Positions 36,056 to 47,069 of a stretch of 64,000 bases of DNA are shown piece after piece; position 1 is the first letter of the stretch, and the number at the start of each line of letters is the position of its first letter. Made by a program: the position numbers and the translations under genes. The stretch covers positions 460,542,501-460,606,500 of the forward strand of contig CM057454.1 of NCBI GenBank assembly GCA_016271365.2, written 5' to 3'. Source of the stretch: Neoceratodus forsteri (Eukaryota > Chordata > Ceratodontiformes > Ceratodontidae). Under the pieces are notes generated by a model, which did no database searches, was not told the origin of the DNA, and saw only the letters and a program-made list of their open reading frames with translations.

Positions 36056-37420
36056 ATGGCACGGAGAAGGGCTGCTATGTGGAGCCAGGTTGAATTGGCC
36101 AATTTGGTGGCCATTGTAGAGCCCCATGCTGGGGCACTATAGTGATGCACCCCTGGACGGGGCCAGGAGTGCAGTGTGGGAGGAGGTGGCAGTTGCGCTA
36201 GAGGATGCCATGGGAAGTGGGCGCATGGCCAAGCAGTGTCGCCACAGGTACGGGGACCTCCAGCGCAGGGACCCGGACATGCTTGTCTGCCTATGGGGAC
36301 GTGCCAGAGAGGCATGGTGCCTTGGCCAGGTAGGTGCCCCATCCATACACTGTTAACATCCATACGGTATCATGGTTGCATGTGTCCAGCACATGGGGGG
36401 GACAATCCAGTGTTGCCGTGGTGGTGGTATTGGGGTGGGGGCCTGATGGGTATTTCTGTGTGGGATTGCACACACATGGGGGCAGGGGGACTTTGCTACA
36501 GGGTTGTACTGATGTTCCTCTCTCCATGTTTGCACCTTAGGCCCAGAGGAGCACAGGCAGGTGAGAGAGAGGAGGCGCCACCAGGAGGACCAGTAGGCTG
36601 GGAGGGATGAAGGTCCGCAGAGGTGCAGGGACCAACCTGATGATGGTGAGTGCCTTACATCCATGATTACTATTGCATGCTGTGCAACAAGGCAGGCAGC
36701 AAGGCATGGCCACCATCCATTGACACCACTGCCATGCACGCAACTTGTTACAGTCAGCACTGTCCAGTGGCACTGCATGTCTGGGAGTGCATCAATGGTG
36801 GTCCATGCATGCACTGGTTACATGGCTGTGCCACTGCCTTCACACAACTAGCCAAATCACTGTACGGCCATGGTGGTGCTGTGTGCAACATGGGTGGTGG
36901 GTGTGTGGAGTGGTCTGCATGGCTGTAGGTACCTGGGTAGGCGGGTCTTGTGGCCACGGTCACTGTGGGTGGTCACACACCATCACAGGGATGTGGCATA
37001 TGACTCTATGCCATGCACAATGGGTAGGCTGCAGGGGGCTGGAGAGTCACACGTATTAACTCTACTCCTTGTCCAAGGTGGATGGTGACTTCTGGCCATA
37101 GAGAGGGGACTGCAGGAGTTGTTGCAGTTGGTGAGGACATTCCTGGAGCTCCTCCAGAGAAAGGACTGGCATGGGGTCAGGAGGCGGAGGACACATCAGC
37201 GCCACATGGATGACAAGTGGGGCAGATGATAGGCCATCCATGCCCCTGGAAACACCTTACCCCCCTGGACCCACCCTCACACCCCTTCTTCCCTCTCCTA
37301 TATGTTCACCCCTGCCCCTTACCTGCCCCCACCTGGTATGTGGCCCTTCCCCCCATTGTAAATATTTGTAAATAGTTGTGTTGCTTACCTCTTTTTAATA
37401 CATTTATTTTGTTATGACAA
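36056..37420 (+). pseudogene. Second Myb/SANT-like gene, three apparent exons
   Basis: Plus strand. The ATG at 36,056 opens MARRRAAMWSQVELANLVAIV, then after a frame break near 36,140 comes ARSAVWEEVAVALEDAMGSG and RMAKQCRHRYGDLQRRDPDM, the trihelix Myb/SANT pattern (three spaced aromatic or Trp positions, then QCRxRYxDL). A donor-like CAG|GTAGGT ends this part at about 36,330. An acceptor-like TTTGCACCTTAG precedes 36,541, a donor GATG|GTGAGT follows near 36,648, and CTTGTCCAAG precedes the third part at about 37,079. That part reads a leucine-rich helix (ERGLQELLQLVRTFLELLQ) typical of coiled-coil C-termini of such proteins. It is a different sequence from the Myb gene at 33,990-35,315. Exon structure is inferred by eye. 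Confidence 0.5.
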
Positions 37421-38900
37421 CTGTGGTGGTCTCTGATTTGCAGCGGGCTACAGGTGCTCAGCTGCAGTGGTGTGCATGGCGTCGGGGTGGTGCATACATG
37501 AGCATGTGTGTGTGTCTGGAAGGGAACCACCTATGGTGTGGGTGGGGGTATCAGTCACTGTCTGTGGTTTGTGTGTTGTTCTCTGTGCACTAGATGCCTG
37601 TGTGCAGTGATCCACGGTGCATGCACTGTGTGTATGGCACCCCTGTCAGACCATCCATGGCCTGTGCAGCTGACACCCTTGCATGTCTGTGATATGCATG
37701 GTCTGCTGGCATGTCAGTGGTGGCTGTCCATGCTGGACAACCACTGTACCTGGCACAATGCCAGGTTGCCTCCCATCATCAGTATGGTGCACGTCTGCCT
37801 CCGGTGGCACTGTGGCCTCCGCTGTTGTTGTCCCCTCCATGCTGTCAGTTGTGTCTGTTGCAGAGGATGTGCTCCAGTGTCTGTCACTTGTGCTCCGGCT
37901 GCATGCTGGTGGCATACAGCTTCATGGTGCCTGCACAGGGTGGCTGGCACACCTGTGCCATGTAGGGGAGCTGGTTGTGTGCATAGCTGCTGTGGCCACA
38001 CGCCAGTGGCTTGGTTGACTCGCTACTGTGTCCCTGTGTTGGTGTGCCCTTGGGTATGGGTGGATGTTTGTCCATGCACTGTGTTGCATCCTGTGTTGTG
38101 CATGCTTCCATGCAACACTGTGTGTGTCTGTGCTGGCTGTTGTGGCCAGTGCTGGGATGGGATATGGTCTTGGGAGGATGTGCAGGGTGCTGTACCACTG
38201 GTGGTGGAGTCCGGGGCATGCCCTGTCGCATGTGGGGTACCTCATGTGTCAACACATGGTCGGTCTCTCAGCTGTACCTGTGGGGGATGTGCAGGGTGGC
38301 ACTGTGTATGCTGTTGTTACATCGTTGTCTGCTGCCACCCGCTGCAGGGTGCACATGGTGGGGCTGCCTTGCATGGCTCCTTGGTGCACAGGGTTGCATT
38401 GTCACAGTGGGGGTAGTGGCATGCATGGGGGTCCTGCACTGTTGGGTGCTACTCCTGGGAAGGATGTATGGGGATCGTGCTACAGGGTGTGCTCTGCATT
38501 GGTGGGATGGTGTGGCATGGGGTGGTCAGCCCTCCTTGTGTGCCGGTCATAGCTTGCCAGGGGGTGTGCTGGGGCACCATGCCCCGGCTGTGGGTTGGTT
38601 TCTGGTATCCATGGGCCGGTGGTTATTCCAGCTGTCCCCCAGTTGTGCAGTGCATGGGGTGTGGGGGCAATGTCTGTTTTCCTGTGTGCTCATCTTCCCA
38701 TCTGTGGCATGGGTGGTGGTCCGCGGCATCCTGTCCCTGCGCATCCCTGGTTGTGCTGTTGCATTGCTGCCCTGCTCCACGGGGCATCCCTGGTTGCGCT
38801 ATGGCACATCTGGACTGCTCCACTGAGCATCCCTTGTTGCGCTTATGGTGCATCTGAAATGCATAACTGCACATCCCTAGTTGCGCAGTGGTGCACGTAG
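37421..38900. repeat. G/T-rich low-complexity tract of the Harbinger element
   Basis: About 1.5 kb with strong G+T bias on the plus strand and many overlapping TGTGCTG, GCATGG and GGTGTG words. It gives long stop-poor frames (up to about 300 codons at 37,508-38,416) rich in Cys, Trp and Val that look compositional, not coding. The right portion has three or four copies of GCATCCCTGGTTGCGC (38,740-38,890), matching the inverted form of the left subterminal sequence. Confidence 0.55.
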
Positions 38901-39040
38901 CGATATTCAGTCATCAGTGCTGCAGGCGCATCTTGGTCTCACAGTTTTGAATATTGCACTTCTTGCGCATGGGTACAGTGGATTTGCACTTGCTCTTGCT
39001 GTTGCGCATTTTTTGGGCACAGTTTGAATATCCGGGCCCA

Positions 39041-40545
39041 TTCGTTTAGCACTATTCCTCCTACTGGGGTATGGAAAAGTAATTTAATCTCCTTTAAACA
39101 GGTTCATTTGATTGGCACATAGCCATTTATCAATGACTGTTATAGTGAGACAGTCAAACTTGTAGACTGCTGAACTGAGTTTGTTTACACTGAGATAGGG
39201 CCTGTTGTTGGGTCTTCCCATACATTGTGAAGCAAACAAGTGTACTTTTTGGATGTCTTGTTTGAAATATTTAACTACATTTATCTACTGATGTTCCATC
39301 AGCTGTGGCAGTACACAGGTCCAGAAGTAAATGTACTGGGAGTCTCATGGACTGTCCAGTCATGATTTCAAAATGGGTATGCTGTGTACCTGCAGAGGTG
39401 TCCCTCTTATTGCCATAGGAGTAAAGGCAATAATGAATTCCAGTCCTCTGAGGTTTTTTGAACAAGTTTATTATAACATGCCTTTGATCTGCCTGTTAGC
39501 CACTCCACCTGTCCTGATGACTGTGGATGATAAGGGATATGAAACTTTTGTTTACCCATAACAAACCAGCATTTCCTGCATTACTTTGGCTATAAAGCCG
39601 ATCCCTGTAATCAGAATTTACCTTTAGGGTAAGACCCTACCTGGTAAATAGCTGGTTTACCAAGACATTTGCAGTCACTTTGACTGTGTTGTTGTGTTTT
39701 GGGATAGCTTTAAACTATTTGGAAAAAATAGGTCAGTGATCACTAGTGCAAACTAGTTGTTCTTAGTGGTTGGCATAAGGCCAATGTAGTCAAACTGGAT
39801 ATTGTTCCAGGGGTCTTTGCCTCTGGGGTAACAGTGCATTAAGTTCTAGCTGGGTATAGGATTGTTCTGCACAGATCAGTTACTGATGCAGTATTCACAT
39901 CATTTCTCACGTGTGGCCACAAGACAGAGGATTTCAGTCTGTCTAGGGTTTTACTAACTCACTGGTGTCCACTAGTTTGAGTACTATGTTTTGGTACAGT
40001 TGAAAAATCTACTCTCAGGTGTTCAGAAATTACCTGTAACTTATTATAGGTGTTACAGTAGTGATGCTAAATTCGTGAGGCCATCACTGGATAGGTGAAT
40101 GTCATTTTCAGTTTCTTATAAGAGCTATTTCTGGAAATTATTCCTCAGTTCCTTTATTAAGGAACATATACACTGCCCTCAACTGAGGGTCCTTCTTATG
40201 AAGCATAAAGTTCACATTTACAATATGCTTGACCTTATGAATGTACAGTATTTAAACTGTTTAGTGTTGTGTTGTACACAAGCAAGTCACCGTATTCACA
40301 GTGATACTGTAGAGTACTAGAACAGAAGTTTGTTTCTGCCAAGAAATTTAGTTTAGAGAGAAACAGACCCAATTAGAAACTGTAATAAAAACAGAGTATC
40401 TGCAGTGCTTTCTGTAATTATCTCAAGGACATTTCTTGAAGCAGGCAGAACTTAACCCTCTCATGGAGTGACGGTATCATTTTACATAAGAAAAAATCTT
40501 TTTATTCCTTTCTTAACACAAGCTGTGTCATTCTCAAGGACGTTC
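39041..40545 (-). pseudogene. pol: ERV-B integrase (broken)
   Basis: Minus strand. FDYIGLMPTT at about 39,793-39,765 carries the first catalytic Asp of the integrase core, then FALVITDLF. The second block FIAKVMQEML (about 39,600-39,570) has lost its Asp context. HPQSSGQVEWL (about 39,530-39,500) carries the catalytic Glu. WNSLLPLLL and the FEIMTGQSMRLPVHLLLDL stretch (39,390-39,330) are the C-terminal part of the core. Integrase inserts proviral DNA into the chromosome. Many stops and frameshifts. Env and LTR continue at lower coordinates after the Harbinger insertion. Confidence 0.8.
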
Positions 40546-43500
40546 CATAGAAACATAGAATTTGACAGCAGATAAGGACCGCTTTGCCCACCCAGTCTGC
40601 CCATTTCCCTACCTACTGGATAAACTGCAGATCCTAGTTAACCAGCAGCCTACTTCTTCCTACCCCCACCCCTAGAATTGCCCTATGACTGTCCCATGCA
40701 TGCTTGAATTCCACCACTGATTTTGACTCCACAACCTCCTCCGAAGGCCGCTCAAGCATCCACAACCTCTCTGAAAAAATACTTCCTTAAATTACCTCTG
40801 AGCTGCCCCCTATCTTCAAATTATGCCCTCTTGTTCTTGCACACCTCTTTTTGAAAGATGCTACCTCTTGGACTTTGTTGATTCCCTTGAGGTACTTGAA
40901 CGCTTCTATTATGTCCCCTCCTCCTCCTTTCCTTGAGGCTATACATATTAAGCTCCTTTCGTCTCTCTTCATATGTCTTCCAGTGCAGACCCTGCACCAT
41001 TTTAGTTGCCCTCCTCTGGACAGCTTCCATCCTGTCTATGTCTTTGCAGAGATTGGTTCTCCAGAACTGCACACAGTACTCCAGATGGGGTCTCACCAGC
41101 TGTCTGTACAGAGGGATAATAACTTCCTGTTTTCTACTGGTGATGCCTCTCCCTATGCATCCCAGTATCTCCCCAACCCTCCTTGCTGCCCTCTCACATT
41201 GCTTGCCCACCTTTAGGTCATCTGATATGACTACCCTCAGGTCCCTTTCCATTTCTGTTGTTTTAGTATCTCACCCCCATTGTGTTCTCTTCCCTGGGTT
41301 TTGTTTCCCAGGTGCATTACACTGCACTTCTTAGCATTGAATCTAAGCTGCCATACATTGACCATGCCTCTAACCTTCCAAGTCCCTTCTCATCCTTTCC
41401 ACCCCACCCTGTGCATCAACTCTGTTGCAGATCTTTGTGTCATCTGCAAAGAGACATACTTTTCCTTCCAGTCCTTCTGCAATGTCACTTATAAAGACAT
41501 TGAAGAGGACCGGTCCTAATACTGAACCCTGCGGTACCCCACTAGTAACCCTCCTTTCTTCTGAGTGGACTCCATTTACTATTACTCTCTGTGTCCTATT
41601 CTCCAGCCAATTCTTTACCCAGGCTGTCATCTTGGGACCCACTCCCAGGCTGGCTAACTTGTATATTAATCTTTTGTGTGGGACAGTGTCAAATGCCTTG
41701 CTAAAGTCTAGGTAGGCCATGTCCACAGCCCCTCCCTGATCTACTACTTTGGTCACCCAGTCAAAGAAATCTATCAGATTCGTCTGGCATGACCTTCCCA
41801 CTGTGAATCCATGCTGCCTAAGGGTCCTGTGCCCTCTGGCCTCTAGATACTTGACAATTCTTTCCTTCGAAGTGATTCCATCATTTTCCCTATCACTGAG
41901 GTTAAACTAACAGGTCTGGTTTCCTGCTTCTGCCTTGCTCCCACTTTTGTGAAGGGAATCACATCTGCCCTCCTCAGTCCTCCGGTACCACCCCATCCTC
42001 CCATGATTTGTTAAAAGGGTAGTCAGTGGTGTCACTAGTTCTACCTTAGTTCTTTTAAATTCTGGGATGATCATCAGGCCCCATTGCTTTGTCCACCTTC
42101 AGTTTTAAGAGTTCTTTCAGAACCCTTCTTCTGTAAATGGGCTGGTATCAACTTCTGTATCCAGAGTGTTTCTACTGTTTGTTTTATGTACCTCCCCTCT
42201 TCATTCATAAATACTGAGCAAAAAATATTTGTTTAGTATCTCTGCTTTCTCAGTCTCCCTCTGCCCACCCTCCTCCTCTTTATTAAGCCTCACTATCCCT
42301 CCTTGGTCTTCCTTCGCTCCTGATGTACCTATAAAGGTTTTATCCCCCTTCTTAACTGAGTTGGCTATCTTTTCCTCGGTTTGGGCCTTTGCTGTTCTGA
42401 CTGCCTTCCCAGCCTCCTTTGCTTTAACTGATACAGTTCTCTGTCCTGCTCCTTCTGTGATTCCTTGCTTGCTTCCTGAATGCTTTCTTTTTCTCTTGAA
42501 CCTTCCTCCACTTCCTTTGAGAACCATAGTGGTTTCTTATATCATTTTGTTTTGTTTATTGCTTCACAAAAGGCTCATTACCTCTGTGATGGCAGTTTTT
42601 ATTATTCCCATTGTTCTTCCACCTCCTTCTGCCCATTGCTAGTGCATTCCTTAGGCACTCACCCATTTTAGCAAGTCAGCTCTCCTAAAGTCCAGTACTT
42701 TTGTCTTTGTATAGGCTTATGTATTGCTGTGTTTATTGTGAACCATACTGTTTGATGGTCGCTAGTTCCCAGATGGCTACCCACTTCTACATCTGTGATC
42801 CTCTCTCCATCTCCATTTGAGAGACAAGCAGTCTATTAAGTGGACTCCAGTACTAGTTGTCTAAGGCATGCCCCTGTGGGGCATCTAGAATAACTCACTC
42901 TTTGAAGTGGCAGCTGCAACTGCAGCAGTTAACATCTAGCATATTCAGATCACCCATCAGCAATATCTCCTTTTTCTGCCATTCTAATATACTTTCTATC
43001 ATTTCTGACCATTTCCTCCCCTGAGAAGGGTCTGCATACAACCCCTGTGCAGATTTTGGTGCCATTGCCTGTCTCCAAATTTACCCACAGTTCTTCTTCT
43101 CCTCCTGTTTACCCTTTTGTTCTGTTGCTTTTATCCTTTCCTTATGTAAAGCAGCTACCTCCTCCTCTTTACCCTCCCTGTCCCTCCTGTAGATAGTGTA
43201 TCCTGGTATGTTTCGTCCCAGTCATGGTTTTGTGTGTACCATGTTTCTGTGACTGCCACGATATCCAGATGTTCCTCCTCCATCAAGGCCACTAATTCGG
43301 AAGCTTGTCACCCAGACTACGGGCATTGGTACTCATTGCTCTCCATTTTTGATGGCTTTACCTTCTGTTGCAGCATCCCCCACTGACCGTTCTGCCTCGG
43401 TCTTTTCTCATTAGTACCCTGTTTTGTAGGGAGAGGCTGAGATTTTCCTGCTGCTTGTCAGTGCCTCCCCTTTGACTAGTTTAAAAGCTTGCCAATGAAG

Positions 43501-43653
43501 CATTTAAACCAATTGCTCAAAAGACTTGTTCCCTTCCTAGACAGATGCAGACCATCCTGCCAGTATAGGCTGGTGTCCTCCAGGTGGAACCCCAGTCCCC
43601 ACTGAAGCCAAACCCCCTGTGCTCCGCACCAGTTTTTCAACCATTCATTAAAC
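40546..43653 (-). mobile_element. CR1 LINE inserted in ERV-B pol, 5'-truncated in ORF1
   Basis: Minus strand, same subfamily as X and Y. The 3' end AACATAGAATTTGACAGCAG starts at 40,546. The element contains the C-terminal domain ([10 protein letters not shown] near 41,105), an intact FADD box near 41,440, FDTVPHKRLI near 41,690, the linker, a heavily frame-broken endonuclease (about 42,700-43,330), and the end of ORF1 with the DGLHLSRKG esterase block near 43,545. Similarity to copy Y stops at 43,653. Many single-base deletions in the 5' half. It separates integrase from the RNase H region of ERV-B and so is younger than that provirus. Confidence 0.9.
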
Positions 43654-44250
43654 TGATCTAAACCATTCACAAATATATTTGGTAGTTAGGAGACTCCATG
43701 CCTCCCTGCTTTTCATTTTATTTGCCAGGTGTGTTTCAACATTGCCTGTGAATCGTACATATACAATGATGCAGTTACTAGCCATGCACACTCTGTCATC
43801 ACCAGGATGTACAATAATTTTAAACCCTGCTATCTGACCCTTGTTGGTATGTGTGGTGCTCATCAGTTGAAACATGACACACAGTAGTGTCTTTTAACAC
43901 CTTTCTGTGGTTTTGTCAGAAAGGGCACTGGGACAGGTAGGCCAGTGGGTTGGAGTGAACAATCATGGGTCCCTCCTGTAACTTGTAGGCCATGGGTCAA
44001 CAAGGATGAAGTTTTGATAGGAAGACAGTGATGTCGAGTCCTTTAAAATGAGAAACCAGTGCGTAAGTCTGGCATTGGATACATATTCATCTTTTACTCT
44101 GTCTGACAACAGAATGTTAGTTGGCAAATTATTGGAATGCAGTACAATGGGTGCATATCCAATGATGTGCATAAAGTATCTCACTGCAGTATGTGGCCAA
44201 AGATTCCTTACACAAAGGTTGTATTCCCGCTCCATTGGGACAAGCATCTG
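43654..44250 (-). pseudogene. pol: ERV-B pol connection / RNase H region
   Basis: Minus strand. The frame at 44,247-43,963 begins PMEREYNLCVRNLWPHTAVRYF and includes THWFLILKD, matching the tether/connection segment between RT and RNase H in retroviral pol (pattern: ...REYN, HT..RYF, R.THW). A second frame at 43,875-43,654 (NKGQIAGFKII ...) may be the following RNase H or zinc-binding part. The RT palm itself was not found in ERV-B, so a deletion must have removed it. Confidence 0.5.
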
Positions 44251-44960
44251 TGATGCATAAGCAATGGGTCTGATGTGTCCATTAAATGGTTGGACTAAAA
44301 CTACTAGATTGTTATATCTGATGTGGCAGTTTCAAAATAATGCCCTAAAACTGTGTTAGGATTAACCAATGCTGGGACCATGGTCAGTGATCCGAAAAGA
44401 AAAGACAATGATATCAGTATTAGGATACCTTGTACCTTCTTACCTGTAGTGCCTACCATTGCAGCTATAGTATGGGATGATCGAGGTGTCACTGATGGAG
44501 GGGGTTCTGCATCATGTGCTGGCACTATCAGGGTGACTGCACAGTGGAGAAAAGTGTAGTGCAAGCTGCATGTAGTTCTCCAGCTATGGATTGTGGTTTA
44601 GTAGCCATAAGGGTGGAGATAACTGTGCTGAGACAGTTGTCAGCTCAGGTTCCAGAAATCAAACCTGTAACCCTCCCCAACGTGGCCTGTGATGCTGAAA
44701 TATCACAGCCATGGGGCTTTAGAATGTAGTTGTCCTCCCCATCACATTTAAAGTGGGTTTCCCCACCGGAATGTTGCTGGATGGTAGCAACATTGTTTTT
44801 AATGTTGCAGTTTAAGATATTAATACTGCATAGGAAAAGCAGTAGGTTTAGTCTTCTCAGGAGAAGTGGATGATAAATTGCATAGGAAATAAAAACAACC
44901 TTTCATGCAATTAACTTTAATGTGTTCTTTATCCAAGGACACCCGAATACCATAATCATT
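44251..44960 (-). pseudogene. ERV-derived segment, env-like but out of order
   Basis: Minus strand. About 44,830-44,530 reads a Cys-rich, envelope-ectodomain-like stretch (ILNCNIKNN, THFKCDGEDNY, HGCDIS) with few stops, followed at 44,440-44,390 by a strongly hydrophobic run (GILILISLSFLFGS). It sits between gag and the RNase H piece, which is not where env belongs. It may be a rearrangement, a piece of a different provirus or divergent gag. I cannot decide from the sequence. Confidence 0.35.
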
Positions 44961-46388
44961 GCCAATAAAGCAAACATTGTTAACAGCATCAGCTGTTTCA
45001 TCAGCATCAGATGCTGACTTCATGACATGTGCGTATCAGCCTTATTCAAATGTCGTCAACATCATTTTAATGAAATCTTCTATCCCTCAGAAACACTAGT
45101 GTTACTGATAACATTATTAATCATGCCAAAAACTCTGGTTTGTTTGTTTGGTTATGGCAGCAATCACAGGTCCTGTGACTGCAGGATCAAACTTCCGTGA
45201 GATGGTGGTCGACCATTTGGATTACCTCATGGGCATCAGTGGGTTGCTGTGTCATGACCATCATCACATGACCATGAGCAGCCATCTTGGGGATGGTATT
45301 GGGATGCAACCTGATCACATGTGTGTCCTCTATTTTGAGACTCTAACAATTCTCCATTTTCTGAATCACAGAAAAACAAGTGGCTGGCCTTGCTCTAGTC
45401 CACGTCACAGCTTACTGAGAGTTCAAAATCAAACTCTTTAACATCAGAAGAGGCAAGGTCTTTGGGCATTAAGTTAGTATACCCTGCCAATACCTCTGGC
45501 TGATGGCACAAGTTTGCCATATCGACTTTTACTCCTACATTCTAACTGTCAGATACAGGAGTTAGCATGCTATTAAGTGCTTTGTTTTCATATTTCAAGA
45601 CATTCCCATCTTGTACAACATGCTTATTATTGACAGAAGCTGTGTCATAGTTTATATTGAAAACCTTCATTCTAAGTTTGCTGTAATTAAAACATATTGA
45701 ATCATGATGTACCATCAAGGTATGGTGTTGAAATATCAGCTCATTAACTTTTTCAGTAATTACTTGACTTATCATCTCTAAGTTCCTTGTTTCAAAACAT
45801 AAGGAATCAGTGTTACTAGCCAGAACACCATTAGTTTTAAAAATTTTTCTAAGTTTTGACTTTTTGAGAATATCTCTTAAGGCATGCAGTTTGTGCCAGC
45901 TTTTCTCATTAATGAGAACTCATTTTCTAGATGGACAGATTGTAGCTCAGACAGTAGTCAAGCTATTTTTCCTGTATAGAAGCCCTTTTCAGACTAATCT
46001 CTCTGCTTGCAGGCAGAATTCTCCATTTGCAAGCATTATACTCAGTTTCCAAAACAGATATCTGAACTAGCGCGTATCAAAACAATTAAACAATGTTGCA
46101 ATTAATAATCCTTCAGGATCACTGATTGCCATTTTTCAAATCCCCATAATGGGCTTTTATGATATCCCTTAAAGGACTATGATTGGATTCTGCTACTTTA
46201 GCAAAATCAAACCAACTACTGTTAGCAGTTTAGCATGTTAAGACATCTAGCCTCAACTCAGTACTAATATATTTAGACATGATTTAAGATAAGAAACCCT
46301 TAACTCTCTGTGGATCAAAAAACTTTGTTTGCAACGAAGTTCATAACAGGACACAAACAGCCTTTGGCGTATATGAACTAGGACCAGG
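44961..46388 (-). pseudogene. gag: ERV-B gag and leader
   Basis: Minus strand. A frame at 45,775-45,542 is Asn/Lys/Val-rich and possibly coiled coil. It is followed directly by MANLCHQPEVLAGY (about 45,520-45,480), which matches MVKLHHQREVLAGH in the gag of ERV-A, including its position after the coiled coil and before an acidic stretch with a Cys/His-rich piece. Stops are frequent below 45,400. From about 46,070 to 46,388 there is AT-rich leader with no frame. The match shows the two proviruses are related but distinct. Confidence 0.55.
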
Positions 46389-47063
46389 GATCTGTAGTCA
46401 CAATATGGGATCGTGGGTTGGGAAACGACTGGGGGCCACTTAGACTACCAGGGATTTATGTCACAAACGGAGATCGTGGTCAGGAAACATACTGGGGCAC
46501 CACTAGACTACCAGGGATCTATGTCGTCAACACGGGATCGTGCGTCAGGAAACGTACTGGGGGGGGCACCACTAGACTACCAGGGATCTATGTCAGAATA
46601 TGGGGATTGTGTTCAGAAAACATACTGGGGGGGCCGCTAGACTACCAAGGATCAATGTGACAGTACGGGGATCGGGGTTGGGATATGTGCTGGGGTGGGC
46701 ACCACTAGACTACCAGGGTAATGATATTTGCTATGGGGAATGGGGGTCGGGATAGGTGCTGGGAGGGTACCTCCACTATTAGCGCTGCCTTAAGAGCAGC
46801 TTTTCTTCGGCGGTAACTGGTGCCGCACTGCAGGTCGTGCTAATGCCTGTAGTGCGGCGCTCTGTTTTTGAATATGCCAGTGCGCTGGCATTCAGGGACC
46901 CTCCCCTCTGTCCCACCCCCTGCTTTCATTTTTGTTTAGCATCAGTGCTAACACCTAGCGCCGGCGCTAAAGCTGCCTTTCAATATTGCAGTCTGGCGCA
47001 AGGTCGGCGCTAGTCCAGCGCAACAACTTTACACCCGGCGCTGAGCTCTGAATATCTCTCCCC
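46389..47063. mobile_element. Non-autonomous element with minisatellite, second copy
   Basis: About 675 bp inserted between the ERV-B leader and the ORF1-like gene. The right part (46,780-47,063) is GC-rich with GCGCTGG, GGCGCTAG and GAATATGCC blocks. It ends CTGAATATCTCTCCCC (47,048-47,063), comparable to the TTTGAATATCNNNCCC right ends at 26,712 and 39,023. No left terminal repeat found. Confidence 0.45.
46403..46770. repeat. Minisatellite, 6 units of about 65 bp
   Basis: Units start near 46,403, 46,461, 46,528, 46,596, 46,661 and 46,730. Each reads roughly GGGATCGTGGTCAGGAAACATACTGGGG then CACCACTAGACTACCAGGGATCTATGTC. The CACTAGACTACCAGGG core is shared with the array at 25,790-26,340. 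Confidence 0.85.
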
Positions 47064-47069
47064 ATCTCT

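Larger units (their letters stand above)
31318..39040 (+). mobile_element. PIF/Harbinger DNA transposon, 7.7 kb, with three gene regions
   Basis: The left end TGGCCCAGATATTCAAA (31,318-31,334) and the right end TTTGAATATCCGGGCCCA (39,023-39,040) are inverted repeats of each other. Subterminal blocks also match in inverted form (GCACAATAGGGATGC near 31,350 against GCATCCCTAGTTGCGC near 38,870). Inside are a HARBI1-like nuclease (+), a Myb/SANT gene (-) and a second Myb/SANT gene (+). Base composition is clearly GC-richer than the AT-rich retroviral sequence on both sides. I could not identify a certain 3-bp target duplication. It is inserted into ERV-B between env and integrase, so it is younger than that provirus. 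Nested Harbinger copies are a possible alternative to one element. Confidence 0.85.

Noticed and set aside
37508..38826. Two long overlapping plus-strand open frames (302 and 271 codons)
   Set aside because: They lie in a G/T-rich low-complexity tract in two frames at once, are dominated by Cys, Trp, Val and Gly, and show no domain; stop codons are rare there simply because A is rare.
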